Positions 6,987 through 15,798 of a DNA stretch of 38,229 nucleotides are shown piece after piece. This DNA comes from an uncultured Christensenellaceae bacterium (GTDB taxonomy: Bacteria; Bacillota; Clostridia; Christensenellales; Christensenellaceae), in the NCBI GenBank assembly GCA_934373295.1, contig CAKROK010000014.1:1-38229 (forward strand), in the 5' to 3' direction. Numbering within the stretch: the stretch's first letter is position 1; each line of letters opens with the position of its first letter. Both the position numbers and the translations under genes were made by a program. Under the pieces are notes generated by a model, which saw nothing but the letters and a program-made list of their open reading frames with translations, ran no database searches and was not told the origin of the DNA.

Positions 6987-7121
6987 GCGCGGCGCAGGTT
7001 TTGGCGCGCCCATGGGGCGCGCAAAAACTACGCCCGCCCGCCGCCCCTGCGGGGCGGCGGGCGGGCGACTTTCCGACACGAAACGGCTCCCGCCGTTTCG
7101 TGTCGGAAAGCTGCGCCGCGC
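6987..7121. repeat. GC-rich element with an outer stem and three perfect hairpins
   Basis: An 11-bp outer stem (GCGCGGCGCAG at 6987-6997, CTGCGCCGCGC at 7111-7121) encloses three hairpins. The first is 7 bp at 7004-7022. The second is 17 bp with a 3-base loop at 7031-7067, made of CGCCC/GGGCG repeats. The third is 18 bp with a 4-base loop at 7070-7109. All stems are perfect. The folded shape is a four-way junction, possible in DNA (cruciform) or RNA. No frame through it has a ribosome binding site. It lies between the SDR terminator and the ftsH promoter. It may be a REP/MITE-like mobile repeat or a structured RNA; the dense perfect pairing favours selection or recent origin. Confidence 0.7.
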
Positions 7122-7126
7122 GTGCA

Positions 7127-7158
7127 TATAATGGAGCTTTGCGGAGCAAAGCAACCTA
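7127..7158. repeat. interspersed repeat module B, copy 1
   Basis: A stretch with the hairpin GCTTTGC-gga-GCAAAGC (7136-7152), preceded by TATAATGGA and followed by AACCTA. The same module occurs inverted at 22427-22459, differing at the loop. From here to the ftsH promoter (7159-7258) nothing else is recognised. Confidence 0.7.
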
Positions 7159-7258
7159 TTACTTCATTTGATAAGTCGCCCCGCTAAAATCAAGCGCACA
7201 AACCATATTCTCCTCCAACTTTATCGCACAAATTTTTACATCTCGCATTAATTAACGG

Positions 7259-7287
7259 TTGTATGCCAAGCGCCTTTAGCTTATAAT
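7259..7287 (+). promoter_or_regulatory. sigma-A promoter of ftsH
   Basis: There is a -35 TTGTAT (7259-7264), a 17-base spacer and a -10 TATAAT (7282-7287), 59 bases before the ftsH start. Confidence 0.75.
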
Positions 7288-7346
7288 ATTAAAAACGAAA
7301 AACCGCAGGATTATACAAGCCTGCCTTTCACAAAGGAGGACGACGC

Positions 7347-9158
7347 ATGAACGAAGTCAAAAAACCAAAAAAGCCGATGATATACTACTATCTGATAGTC
7401 GCGCTTGTGCTCATGCTCATAAACGTACTCGTAGTCCCGCTCATCGCACAGAGCCAGGTCAAAGAGACTGATTACGGCACATTTATGACCATGACCGAGG
7501 AGAAGAACATCGGCAGAGTCGAAATTCAGGATAATCAGATACTCTTTACGGATAAGGACGAAAAAAACGTCTATAAGACGGGCGTCATGAACGACCCCGA
7601 GCTGGTCGACAGGCTAAAGACCTCCGGCGCAAAGTTCTCGAGCGAGATCGTAGAGGAGATGTCTCCCCTGCTTTCCTTCCTGCTCTCATGGGTGCTACCC
7701 ATAGCCATTTTTGTGATAATAGGTCAGCTTTTGTATAGAAAGATGATGGATAAGGCGGGCGGCGCGAATTCAATGATGTTCAATATGGGTAAGAGCAACG
7801 CGCGCGTATACGTCAAATCCTCGGACGGCATAAAGTTTGCGGACGTCGCGGGTGAGGACGAGGCGAAGGAGAACCTTGCGGAAATAGTCAACTATCTGCA
7901 CGACCCCTCGAAATACGCCAAGATAGGCGCCTCCATGCCCAAGGGCATACTGCTCGTCGGCCCTCCCGGAACGGGCAAGACCATGCTCGCCAAGGCCGTC
8001 GCGGGCGAAGCTAACGTCCCGTTCTTCTCGATGTCCGGCTCGGAATTCGTGGAAATGTTCGTGGGAATGGGCGCTTCAAAGGTGCGCGACCTGTTTAAAC
8101 AGGCCAAGGAAAAGGCGCCCTGTATAGTGTTTATAGACGAAATTGACGCCATCGGCGGAAAGCGCAGCGCAAACATCGGCGGAAACGATGAGCGCGAGCA
8201 GACATTGAATCAGCTCCTCACAGAGATGGATGGCTTTGAGGACAACAGCGGGGTCATAATCCTCGCCGCGACGAACAGGCCGGAGAGCCTGGACGCCGCG
8301 CTCACCCGTCCCGGACGCTTTGACCGCCGCGTTCCCGTGGAGCTTCCCGACCTCAAGGGCAGGGAGGAGATATTAAAGGTTCATGCCGCAAAGGTCAAGA
8401 TGAACCCCGGCATCGACTATCAAAAGATAGCTCGTATGGCGTCCGGTGCATCCGGCGCAGAGCTTGCCAACATCGTGAACGAGGCCGCTTTGAGGGCAGT
8501 TCGCGACGGAAGAGAGAGCGTAACTCAGGCTGATCTCGAGGAATCCATAGAGGTCGTTATCGCCGGTTATCAGAAGAAAAACGCTATCTTGACGGATAAG
8601 GAAAAGCTGGTCGTGGCATACCATGAGATAGGTCACGCGCTCGTCGCGGCGCTTCAGACACATTCCGCTCCCGTGCAGAAGATAACTATCGTCCCCAGAA
8701 CCTCTGGCGCGCTGGGCTACACCATGCAGACGGAGGAGGGCAACCACTACCTCATGACCAAGGAGGAGCTGGAGAACAAGATCGCCACCTTTACGGGCGG
8801 CCGCGCGGCAGAAGAGGTCGTGTTTAACTCCATAAGCACGGGCGCCTCGAACGACATTGAGCAGGCGACCAAGATAGCCCGCGCGATGCTCACGCAGTAC
8901 GGCATGAGCGACGAATTTGACATGGTCGCATTAGAGACGGTCAATAACCAGTATCTGGGCGGCGACGCGTCCCTCGCCTGCTCCGCCGAGACGCAGACCA
9001 AGATAGATGAGCACGTCGTCAAGCTCGTCAAGACGCAGCACGAGAAGGCGAAAAAGATACTTCTCGACAACAGGTCAAAGCTGGATGAGCTCGCAAAGTA
9101 TCTCTACGAAAAGGAGACCATCACGGGCGAGGAGTTCATGGACATTCTCGGAAAATAA
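7347..9158 (+). CDS. ftsH: ATP-dependent zinc metalloprotease FtsH
   Basis: 603 residues of the membrane-bound AAA+ protease that degrades misfolded membrane and regulatory proteins. A first membrane segment (about 12-34), an external domain (about 35-105) and a second membrane segment (about 107-130) precede the ATPase. The ATPase has Walker A GPPGTGKT at 205-212, Walker B VFIDE at 261-265, and a second region of homology ending RPGRFDRR. The M41 peptidase has HEIGH at 426-430 and a downstream TGASNDIEQAT segment supplying the third zinc ligand (Asp). AAGGAGG precedes the ATG. The C-terminus is short, without the long acidic or glycine-rich tail seen in some homologues. Monocistronic, with its own promoter and terminator. 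Confidence 0.97.
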   Translation: MNEVKKPKKPMIYYYLIVALVLMLINVLVVPLIAQSQVKETDYGTFMTMTEEKNIGRVEIQDNQILFTDKDEKNVYKTGVMNDPELVDRLKTSGAKFSSEIVEEMSPLLSFLLSWVLPIAIFVIIGQLLYRKMMDKAGGANSMMFNMGKSNARVYVKSSDGIKFADVAGEDEAKENLAEIVNYLHDPSKYAKIGASMPKGILLVGPPGTGKTMLAKAVAGEANVPFFSMSGSEFVEMFVGMGASKVRDLFKQAKEKAPCIVFIDEIDAIGGKRSANIGGNDEREQTLNQLLTEMDGFEDNSGVIILAATNRPESLDAALTRPGRFDRRVPVELPDLKGREEILKVHAAKVKMNPGIDYQKIARMASGASGAELANIVNEAALRAVRDGRESVTQADLEESIEVVIAGYQKKNAILTDKEKLVVAYHEIGHALVAALQTHSAPVQKITIVPRTSGALGYTMQTEEGNHYLMTKEELENKIATFTGGRAAEEVVFNSISTGASNDIEQATKIARAMLTQYGMSDEFDMVALETVNNQYLGGDASLACSAETQTKIDEHVVKLVKTQHEKAKKILLDNRSKLDELAKYLYEKETITGEEFMDILGK

Positions 9159-9176
9159 AACAACTCACGCAATTGA

Positions 9177-9202
9177 CCCCTGCAAAATAGCAGGGGCCTT
9201 TT
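9177..9202 (+). terminator. terminator after ftsH
   Basis: CCCCTGC pairs with GCAGGGG across AAAATA, followed by CCTTTTC. Confidence 0.75.
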
Positions 9203-9275
9203 CATACTCCCGTCACACATACATGATAATATGATGTAAAAAGTAAGCAGCTATATGCAATTGAAAGGAAATTAT

Positions 9276-10400
9276 ATGAAGAAGATATTGTTTACGCTTG
9301 TGAGCGCGCTGCTCTGCGCCGCAATGCTTTTGGGCGCGAGCGCGTGCATGAAGTCCGGCGATAAGACGGACGACGACAACAAGAGCGACGCTGCCGAGGC
9401 CGATTACGTCACATTGGGCGATTATCTCGGCATAGAATACACCCCCACCTCCCCCGCAGAGGTCACGGACAGCGACGTCGAGGCGTCCGTGAAGTCCTCT
9501 CTTTCCTCATACGCGACCGAGGAGAAGATAACCGACCGCGCGGTAAAATCGGGCGATATCGCAAACATCGACTACGTCGGCAAGGTGGACGGCGTCGAGT
9601 TCTCCGGCGGCAGCTATCAGGGCTATGACCTCGAGATCGGCTCGGGCAGCTTCATCCCCGGCTTTGAGGACGGGCTCATCGGCGCAAACATCGGCCAGAC
9701 GCTGGACGTGAAGGCGACCTTCCCCGACCCCTACCCCAACGACCCCGACCTCGCGGGAAAAGAGGCCGTATTCACCGTCACAGTGAACAGCATTACCGAA
9801 AAGAAATACCCCGAGCTTACGGACGAATTCGTGAAGGAGTATTTCGGCTATGACAATGCGCAGGAATACCGCGATGCGCTCAAGAAAAATTTGACCGAGA
9901 CCGCGCAGGAAAACGCCTCCACCACGGACAAAAACGCGATACTCAAAATCGCCGTGGATAACGCGACCGTGAACAGCTATCCGCAGGACAAGCTGGACGA
10001 CATCTACAACAAGTATCACGAGCTCTATGAGCAGCAGGCGACGTCCTACGGCTATGACTCGCTCGAGGCGTATCTCAAAGCCTATGAGGTCTCCGTCGAC
10101 GAGTTTGAAAAGCAGATAAAGGAATACGCGCAGTCCATGTTGAAAAGCGACCTCGTGTTTGAGGCGATAGCCAAAAAAGAGGGACTTGAGGTCACTGATG
10201 AAATGCTGGAAAACGCCAAAAAGACGTATCTTTCAAAGCTGGGCTATGATAACGAATCCGATTTCGAAAAAAAATACAACACGCTTTTTGACGACTACTA
10301 CGCTAAAAACTACGCGCTTTACACGGGATATACCCTCGAATACGAGGTTCTCATCTCAAACGCGCAGGAGTTCGTGATAGATAACGCGAAGGCCGCATAA
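9276..10400 (+). CDS. trigger-factor-like FKBP peptidyl-prolyl isomerase lipoprotein
   Basis: 374 residues. A lipoprotein signal occupies residues 1-23, with lipobox ASA-C24, followed by an acidic linker. An FKBP-type PPIase domain of the trigger factor kind follows at about 90-174 (GDIANIDYVGKVDGVEF, FIPGFEDGLIGANIGQ). A helical C-terminal region (about 180-374) resembles the trigger factor/SurA chaperone arm. The ribosome-binding N-terminal domain of true trigger factor is missing and replaced by the export signal, so it should act on exported proteins outside the membrane, much as PrsA does. The ATG at 9276 is chosen because AAAGGA stands 7 bases before it and the signal peptide then begins MKK. 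It is flanked by terminators. Confidence 0.88.
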   Translation: MKKILFTLVSALLCAAMLLGASACMKSGDKTDDDNKSDAAEADYVTLGDYLGIEYTPTSPAEVTDSDVEASVKSSLSSYATEEKITDRAVKSGDIANIDYVGKVDGVEFSGGSYQGYDLEIGSGSFIPGFEDGLIGANIGQTLDVKATFPDPYPNDPDLAGKEAVFTVTVNSITEKKYPELTDEFVKEYFGYDNAQEYRDALKKNLTETAQENASTTDKNAILKIAVDNATVNSYPQDKLDDIYNKYHELYEQQATSYGYDSLEAYLKAYEVSVDEFEKQIKEYAQSMLKSDLVFEAIAKKEGLEVTDEMLENAKKTYLSKLGYDNESDFEKKYNTLFDDYYAKNYALYTGYTLEYEVLISNAQEFVIDNAKAA

Positions 10401-10410
10401 ACAAGCACAT

Positions 10411-10443
10411 AAAAACTCACATCAAATGATGTGAGTTTTTTTA
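10411..10443. terminator. bidirectional terminator
   Basis: AAAAACTCACATCA pairs perfectly with TGATGTGAGTTTTT around a 2-base loop. A/T runs on both sides serve the convergent lipoprotein and topoisomerase genes. Confidence 0.85.
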
Positions 10444-10449
10444 TCTGTT

Positions 10450-12858
10450 CTACAGCATTTCGACCTGCTTAAGCTCGTCTCCCAGCACCGCCATTATCAT
10501 CACGCTGCCCTTTTGATAGCGCGCGTCTGTGGGGATATCCCCCGAGGATATCGTCTTATGCACGCCCGAATCCGTGCGCAGACGGAAGCGCTCCGGCTTG
10601 GTGATGTAAAACGCCGCGGCGAGGTGCGTCCCGTTCGCGCCGCCCTTCGCCCACATGAAGGTCTTGAGTCCCTTGCCGTTTCTGCCCTGGACCTCATATT
10701 CCGACAATCGCGTCTGCTTCGCAAAGCCGTTGTTTGAAAATACGGCGACGTAGCCCTCGTCCTCTTTAGTCTGCGCGGCGAATATCACCTCGTCGCCCGG
10801 GGCGAGCTTTATCGCGCCGATGCCCTTGGCGCTCCTTCCCTGAACGCTTATCTCCGACTTATCAAAGCGTATGCTCATGCCCTTTTTGGTTATGAGCAAT
10901 ATGTGCTTATCCTCGGAAAGCGGCTCCGCCAATATCAGGCTGTCCCCTTCCTTCAAGCCGCAGGCGGATATCTTCGTCTTTCTCGTGTCGAGGTCCGCAA
11001 AGTCCGTCAGCTTTATGAGTCCCTCGCGCGATACCGTGAGCAGCTTGCCCGCTCCCGCAGCCTTCGCGAGGAGTATCCTCTCCCCCTTTTCGTAGCCCGC
11101 GATGAGCGAGTTTAAAAGACTTCCCGCGTCCTTATACTTCGCCTCCTTTATGGAAGCGGCGTATATCGTATAGAGATTGCCGCGGTCTGTATACAGCTGG
11201 ATCCTGCCGTCCGTGTTTGTCTCTATGGTGAATTTAGGCATGTTGCGCTCATCCGGCTCGCCCGCCTCCGCGCCCTTTGTGAGCGCCTTTATGCTCATGC
11301 GCTTTATGCGCTCATCCTTCGTCAGAATAACGGCACAGTCCTCCACGACGCGGAACTGCTCGGCATCTATGACTATCTCCGCAGTTTCTTTTGAAATCTC
11401 CGTGCGCCGCTTTACGGAGTGCTTTTTCTTTATGTCTTTAAGCTCGTCCATTATGACGCCGTCCAGCTTTTCTCTCGACGCCAAAAGCCCGGTCAGATAT
11501 TCCAAAAGCGCGAGCACCTCGGCATACTCCTTCCTCAGCTCGTCTATTTCAAGCTGAGTTAAGCGCGCAAGGCGCATGTCCAAAATCGCCTGTGCCTGAA
11601 CGCCCGTCAGCGCAAGCTCCTCCATCAGGCGGGATTTCGCCTCCTTCGTGTTCGCGGATGAGCGGATTATCTTTATGACAAGGTCGATATTTTCCACGGC
11701 GATTATGAGTCCAGCGAGCTTATGCTCCCGCTCCTGCGCCTGCTCGATATCGTATTTCACCCTCGCGGTGACGACGCGCCGCTGATGCGCGATATACTTA
11801 TCCAAAATCTCCAAAATGCCCATCTGACGCGGCTGACCGTCCGCTATCGCGACCATGTTTATGCCGTAGGATATCTGAAGATCGGAGTATTTATACAGCA
11901 GGTTGAGCATGGTCTGCGTATCCACGCCCTTTTTAAGCTCGATAACCGCGCGTATGCCCGTCCTGTCCGTCTCGCTCCTCACGCTGTCTATTCCGGAAAA
12001 CAGGTCTTTTTTAGTCTCCTTGAGCTGATGAATCTTCTTCAACATTGCGGACTCGCGCACCTCATAGGGCAGCTCCGTCACTACTATTAAATTTTTACCG
12101 TTCTTCTGCGGCTCGATGTGCGTCTTTGCGCGCAGGGTTATCTTGCCCCTGCCCGTGGCGTACGCCGTGCCTAATTCGTCAAGGCCGTGCAGCACGCCCC
12201 CCGTGGGGAAATCTGGCGCCTTGATATACTTCATCACGTCGGACAGGCTGCATTCCGGCTTTTGCATCCTCAAAACCGTTCCGTCGATGACCTCTCCCAG
12301 GTTATGCGGCGGGATATTCGTCGCAAGGCCGACCGCTATTCCCGTGGCTCCGTTCACGAGCAGATTGGGGTACCTCGAGGGCAGAAGCACGGGCTCCTGT
12401 AAGGTATCGTCGAAATTCAGCGTAAAGGGAACGGTCTCCTTTTCGATATCGCGCAGCATCTCCATCGCGAGCGGGGCGAGGCGCGCCTCGGTATATCTCA
12501 TCGCCGCGGGACTGTCTCCGTCTATCGAGCCGAAGTTGCCCTGACCGTCTATGAGCGGTATGCTCATGGAGAAATCCTGGCTCATTCTCGCCAATGCATC
12601 GTATATCGATGAATCGCCGTGCGGGTGATATTTACCCATGCAGTCGCCCACTATTCTCGCGGATTTCTTATGCTTTGCGTCCGGCTTTAAATTCATCTCA
12701 TACATGGAATAGAGTATGCGGCGCTGAACGGGCTTTAAGCCGTCCTCAACTCTGGGCAGCGCGCGCTCTAAAATGACGTGCTCCGCATAGGGCATGAAAC
12801 AATCATGCATTACGTCCTCAAGCGATGAGGTTATTATGTCGGTGTATTCCTGCTTCAT
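10450..12858 (-). CDS. type IIA topoisomerase subunit A (gyrase A / topoisomerase IV ParC)
   Basis: 802 residues of the DNA breakage-reunion subunit. The winged-helix region has KYHPHGDSSIYDALARM at 76-92, and the catalytic tyrosine is Y122 preceded by R121 (AAMRYTEARL). A tower/coiled-coil region follows, then a C-terminal beta-propeller from about 500 on. In the propeller a motif QGRNGKG at 724-730 partly matches the gyrase-specific GyrA box (QRRGGKG; 5 of 7), and a related QGRSAKG lies at 673-679. The enzyme could therefore be a gyrase or a topoisomerase IV. It overlaps the upstream B-subunit gene by ATGA (12855-12858), so the subunits are translationally coupled. Quinolone-region serines (S83, S84 in GDSSIYDAL) are present. 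Confidence 0.93.
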   Translation of the reverse strand: MKQEYTDIITSSLEDVMHDCFMPYAEHVILERALPRVEDGLKPVQRRILYSMYEMNLKPDAKHKKSARIVGDCMGKYHPHGDSSIYDALARMSQDFSMSIPLIDGQGNFGSIDGDSPAAMRYTEARLAPLAMEMLRDIEKETVPFTLNFDDTLQEPVLLPSRYPNLLVNGATGIAVGLATNIPPHNLGEVIDGTVLRMQKPECSLSDVMKYIKAPDFPTGGVLHGLDELGTAYATGRGKITLRAKTHIEPQKNGKNLIVVTELPYEVRESAMLKKIHQLKETKKDLFSGIDSVRSETDRTGIRAVIELKKGVDTQTMLNLLYKYSDLQISYGINMVAIADGQPRQMGILEILDKYIAHQRRVVTARVKYDIEQAQEREHKLAGLIIAVENIDLVIKIIRSSANTKEAKSRLMEELALTGVQAQAILDMRLARLTQLEIDELRKEYAEVLALLEYLTGLLASREKLDGVIMDELKDIKKKHSVKRRTEISKETAEIVIDAEQFRVVEDCAVILTKDERIKRMSIKALTKGAEAGEPDERNMPKFTIETNTDGRIQLYTDRGNLYTIYAASIKEAKYKDAGSLLNSLIAGYEKGERILLAKAAGAGKLLTVSREGLIKLTDFADLDTRKTKISACGLKEGDSLILAEPLSEDKHILLITKKGMSIRFDKSEISVQGRSAKGIGAIKLAPGDEVIFAAQTKEDEGYVAVFSNNGFAKQTRLSEYEVQGRNGKGLKTFMWAKGGANGTHLAAAFYITKPERFRLRTDSGVHKTISSGDIPTDARYQKGSVMIMAVLGDELKQVEML

Positions 12859-14816
12859 CTTTCATTCTCCAGTTTCGCCTTGAAGTTATCCTTTTTGTTG
12901 AAGTTGGCGTATTCCGCGATATACTGCTTTCGCGGCTCGACATTATCGCCCATGAGCACGGATATTATGTTATCCGCCGCCGCGGCGTCGTCAATAGTCA
13001 CCTGTAAAAGCAGCCTGTTTTCGGGGTTTAAGGTCGTCTCCCAAAGCTGATCCTTGTTCATCTCTCCTAAGCCCTTATAGCGCTGAACCTCGCATCCTCT
13101 GCCGAGCTGCTTTTTAGCCTCCGCGAGCTGCTTATCCGTATGCGCCCAAAGGGTGGTCTTTCCCTTCTTTATGCCGTAAAGGGGCGGCTGTGCGATATAG
13201 ACATGACCCTGACGCACCAGCTCCTTATAGTAGCGGAAAAAGAACGTGAGCAATATCGTGCGGATATGCGCGCCGTCCTGGTCTGCATCGGAGAGTATTA
13301 TTATCTTGTGATACTTCAAGTTATCGATATTGAAGTTCTTATCAAAGCCCGCGCCGAGTGCGGTTATTATCGAGCGGAACTCCTCATTCGCCACGACCTG
13401 CTCCACGCGCTTCTTCTCGACGTTGAGCGGTTTTCCACGCAGAGGGAGTATCGCCTGAAAGCGCCTGTCTCTGCCCATCTTTGCCGAGCCGCCCGCGGAA
13501 TCACCCTCGACGATGAACAGCTCGTTTTTCTCATAATCCCTGCCCGTGCAGCTCGCGAGCTTGCCCACCAGCGGCGCGGTGTCCGCCTTGTTCTTTTCGC
13601 GCTCAATGCGCTTCGCCTTTTTAGCCGCCTCACGCACCTTTGCCGCGGTTATCGCCTTTTCGGTGATCTTCGCGCACAACGCCGCGTTATTTAAATCGGA
13701 GAAAAACGCGGAGAGCCGCTCGGTGACTATCGCATCCACTGCTATCCTCGCCTCGGTGTTTCCCAGCTTTGTCTTGGTCTGTCCCTCAAACTGGACGTTC
13801 GTCATCTTAATGGTGATTATCGCGGAAAGCCCCTCACGGAAGTCGTCTCCCTCAAATGAGACCTTCTCCTTTGCGGCGGCGGGCGAGTTTTTTATGACCT
13901 CGTTCATCACCTTGGTGAGCGCAGCTTTGAAGCCCGTCTCGTGCATACCGCCCTCGGGCGTGGGGATGTTGTTTACGAACGAATAGATGTTCTCGGACGG
14001 CTCGGAGATATACTGCATCGCGATATCGACAATTATGCCGTTCTTCTCCCCCTCGATTATTATGGGCACGGGGTTTATGGGCGATTTATCCTTGTTTATA
14101 TCGGATAAAAAGTCGGCTATGCCGCCCGCGTATGTGAACGTATTCTTCTTTATCTTGCCCTTTCGGCGGTCGGTGAGCGTTATCACCACGCCCTTTATCA
14201 AAAACGCCAGCTCTTTTAACCTGCGCGCTATTTTATCATAGTGCAAGTCGACGTCGTCAAATATCTCGTCGTCCGCCATGTAGGTTATGCGCGTGCCCCG
14301 CTTTGTCGTCGGCTCCGTGCGCTTTAATGGGTATTTGGGTTCGCCCGCGTGCAGCTTTCCGTTTTCATCCACGAATGTGGAGAACTCCTGAACGTATCTG
14401 TACCCGCCCTGGAATACCTCACACTTCAGCCACTTTGAAAGCGCGTTGACCACGCTCGCGCCCACGCCGTGCAGACCGCCGGAGAACGCATAGCTCTTGT
14501 TATTGAACTTTCCTCCCGCATGAAGCTGCGTAAAGACGACCTCCACGCCCGATATTTTAAGCTCGGGGTGGATGCCCGTGGGTATGCCCCTGCCGTTATC
14601 CTCCACCGTTACGGAGGAATCCTCGTTTATCGTTATTGAGATATCCGTCGCGAAGCCGTTCGCCGCCTCGTCTATGGAGTTGTCGATTATTTCCCAAAGC
14701 AGGTGATGCAGCCCGCGCGAGCCCGTCGAGCCGATGTACATTCCCGGGCGCTTACGCACCGCCGTCAGCCCCTCCAACACCTGTAGGTCGGAGGCTGTAT
14801 ATGAGGTTTGAGTCAT
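12855..14816 (-). CDS. type IIA topoisomerase subunit B (gyrase B / topoisomerase IV ParE)
   Basis: 653 residues. The GHKL ATPase domain has EIIDNSIDEA, VEDNGRGIP and GGLHGVGASVVNALS. The transducer follows, then the TOPRIM domain with EGDSAGGSAKMGRDRR, PLRGKPLNV and the metal-binding DADQDGAHI, and the terminal QRYKGLGEM and RKQYIAEYA. The length (about 650) is that of short GyrB/ParE without the proteobacterial insertion. The order B then A with a 4-base overlap is usual for both gyrBA and parEC in Bacillota. No dnaA/dnaN/recF neighbours are seen, which slightly favours topoisomerase IV or a second gyrase. AAGG lies just upstream of the ATG, and the promoter is at 14864-14892. Confidence 0.93.
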   Translation of the reverse strand: MTQTSYTASDLQVLEGLTAVRKRPGMYIGSTGSRGLHHLLWEIIDNSIDEAANGFATDISITINEDSSVTVEDNGRGIPTGIHPELKISGVEVVFTQLHAGGKFNNKSYAFSGGLHGVGASVVNALSKWLKCEVFQGGYRYVQEFSTFVDENGKLHAGEPKYPLKRTEPTTKRGTRITYMADDEIFDDVDLHYDKIARRLKELAFLIKGVVITLTDRRKGKIKKNTFTYAGGIADFLSDINKDKSPINPVPIIIEGEKNGIIVDIAMQYISEPSENIYSFVNNIPTPEGGMHETGFKAALTKVMNEVIKNSPAAAKEKVSFEGDDFREGLSAIITIKMTNVQFEGQTKTKLGNTEARIAVDAIVTERLSAFFSDLNNAALCAKITEKAITAAKVREAAKKAKRIEREKNKADTAPLVGKLASCTGRDYEKNELFIVEGDSAGGSAKMGRDRRFQAILPLRGKPLNVEKKRVEQVVANEEFRSIITALGAGFDKNFNIDNLKYHKIIILSDADQDGAHIRTILLTFFFRYYKELVRQGHVYIAQPPLYGIKKGKTTLWAHTDKQLAEAKKQLGRGCEVQRYKGLGEMNKDQLWETTLNPENRLLLQVTIDDAAAADNIISVLMGDNVEPRKQYIAEYANFNKKDNFKAKLENER

Positions 14817-14863
14817 TTTCCTTGACCGTCCTTTGATCGTTTGTATTTTAGCTTAACATTAGA

Positions 14864-14892
14864 ATTATATCAAAATCAAGGTGTCAATGCAA
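14864..14892 (-). promoter_or_regulatory. promoter of the topoisomerase operon
   Basis: On the minus strand there is a -35 TTGCAT (14887-14892), a 17-base spacer and a -10 TATAAT (14864-14869) preceded by an extended TGA. Confidence 0.7.
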
Positions 14893-14932
14893 ATTTTTAG
14901 CTCTTTAGGCATTATGTAGAATCATGGAATAT

Positions 14933-14968
14933 GAAAAAAGCTGTTTCTCCATTAAAGAAGAAACAGCT
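14933..14968 (-). terminator. terminator upstream of the topoisomerase operon
   Basis: AGCTGTTTCT pairs with AGAAACAGCT. On the minus strand TTTTTTC follows, ending the transcript of the membrane protein gene at 15080-15673. Confidence 0.8.
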
Positions 14969-15079
14969 CTCATAGAGGAAAAATGAAACGGGAAACTTTT
15001 AAGATATCGAACTCTCATTCGGTATCTGATAGTATTATTGCCGCTCCTCCTCTTTTTATACATCATTGCAAAAATTTTT

Positions 15080-15673
15080 TTACTTTTTGCGAGGTGCTGT
15101 TAACGCAAGCTGAATAATAAACCCAATTAATCCCAAAATCACTATCGCGATGGAGACGACTATCGAATACCTTTTCAAAAGAGCCGTCGCGGCCGCCGCT
15201 GTTTTAAAGCCGGTGGCTATGGCGCAGATTATAAACCCGGCGGAGGTGCATACGCCCGCCGCGCCGAGATATGAGGTTATAAACGAGATATACACCCGCC
15301 GCGTTTTTAGCGCAAGCACGCCGAACGCCGCCGCGAGCAGCACTATGATTATTATTTTAAAGATATCCCCGCCAAAGGGCAGTGCGGAGGTTATCGCATA
15401 CGCAAGCAGCGCGCCAAAGCCCGCGCCCAGGAAAAACAGCGCGAATATGAAGAAAAAGTGTGAGACTATCCCCGCTAAAACCGCCGCGACAGTGCTTATG
15501 ACGAGCGAGGGGACTATGCCCATGTCCATCGTCAGGTAAAACACTCCCGCAAAGCATATGAGCGCCGCTCCCAGCGTCAAAAGCCGCCGCAGCGAGCGGT
15601 ATCCCCAAAACGTATATGATACGCCGAGTATCAAAAACAGGGCGCTTAAAACTATCTCACCTATCATGCTCAT
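15080..15673 (-). CDS. multi-pass membrane protein (DUF4203/TMEM198-like)
   Basis: 197 residues, nearly all hydrophobic, with about six or seven membrane helices and few charged residues outside short basic loops (YRSLRR, LKTRRV, APRKK). The pattern of small-residue-rich helices with a FWGYRSLRRLLTLGAAL start is like the DUF4203 family, whose function is not settled. The ATG at 15673 is used because GGAGG lies 7 bases upstream; the frame extends eight codons further without a site. It stands alone between two terminators. A transport role is possible but not supported by any specific motif. Confidence 0.7.
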   Translation of the reverse strand: MSMIGEIVLSALFLILGVSYTFWGYRSLRRLLTLGAALICFAGVFYLTMDMGIVPSLVISTVAAVLAGIVSHFFFIFALFFLGAGFGALLAYAITSALPFGGDIFKIIIIVLLAAAFGVLALKTRRVYISFITSYLGAAGVCTSAGFIICAIATGFKTAAAATALLKRYSIVVSIAIVILGLIGFIIQLALTAPRKK

Positions 15674-15757
15674 GAATTTTCCTCCGTTTATTACCATTAA
15701 TTATAGTCTAAATTATAACTAAAGTAAATAAACAGGGTGTAAACATCGTCGGCAATC

Positions 15758-15782
15758 AAAAAAACCTCGAGATACCTCAAGG
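15758..15782 (-). terminator. terminator of the spoIIA-tepA operon
   Basis: On the minus strand CCTTGAG pairs with CTCGAGG (one G-U) around GTAT, followed by TTTTTTTG. Confidence 0.75.
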
Positions 15783-15798
15783 TCAATATGATGATTTA

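Noticed and set aside
6940..7154. Overlapping short frames across the GC-rich hairpin element
   Set aside because: They simply reflect the palindromic sequence being open on both strands; none has a ribosome binding site.
9507..10019. 170-codon antisense frame opposite the FKBP lipoprotein
   Set aside because: Shadow frame produced by codon bias; no start signals and no domain.
14983..15118. Small frame with GAGGAAAA before an ATG (MKRETFKISN...)
   Set aside because: It runs into the 3' end of the convergent membrane protein gene and has low-complexity hydrophobic content; chance occurrence is more likely.
15748..15766. Possible third copy of repeat A (GGCAATCAAAA)
   Set aside because: Only about 11 bases match and the downstream blocks are absent; the sequence is explained by the terminator of the spoIIA operon.
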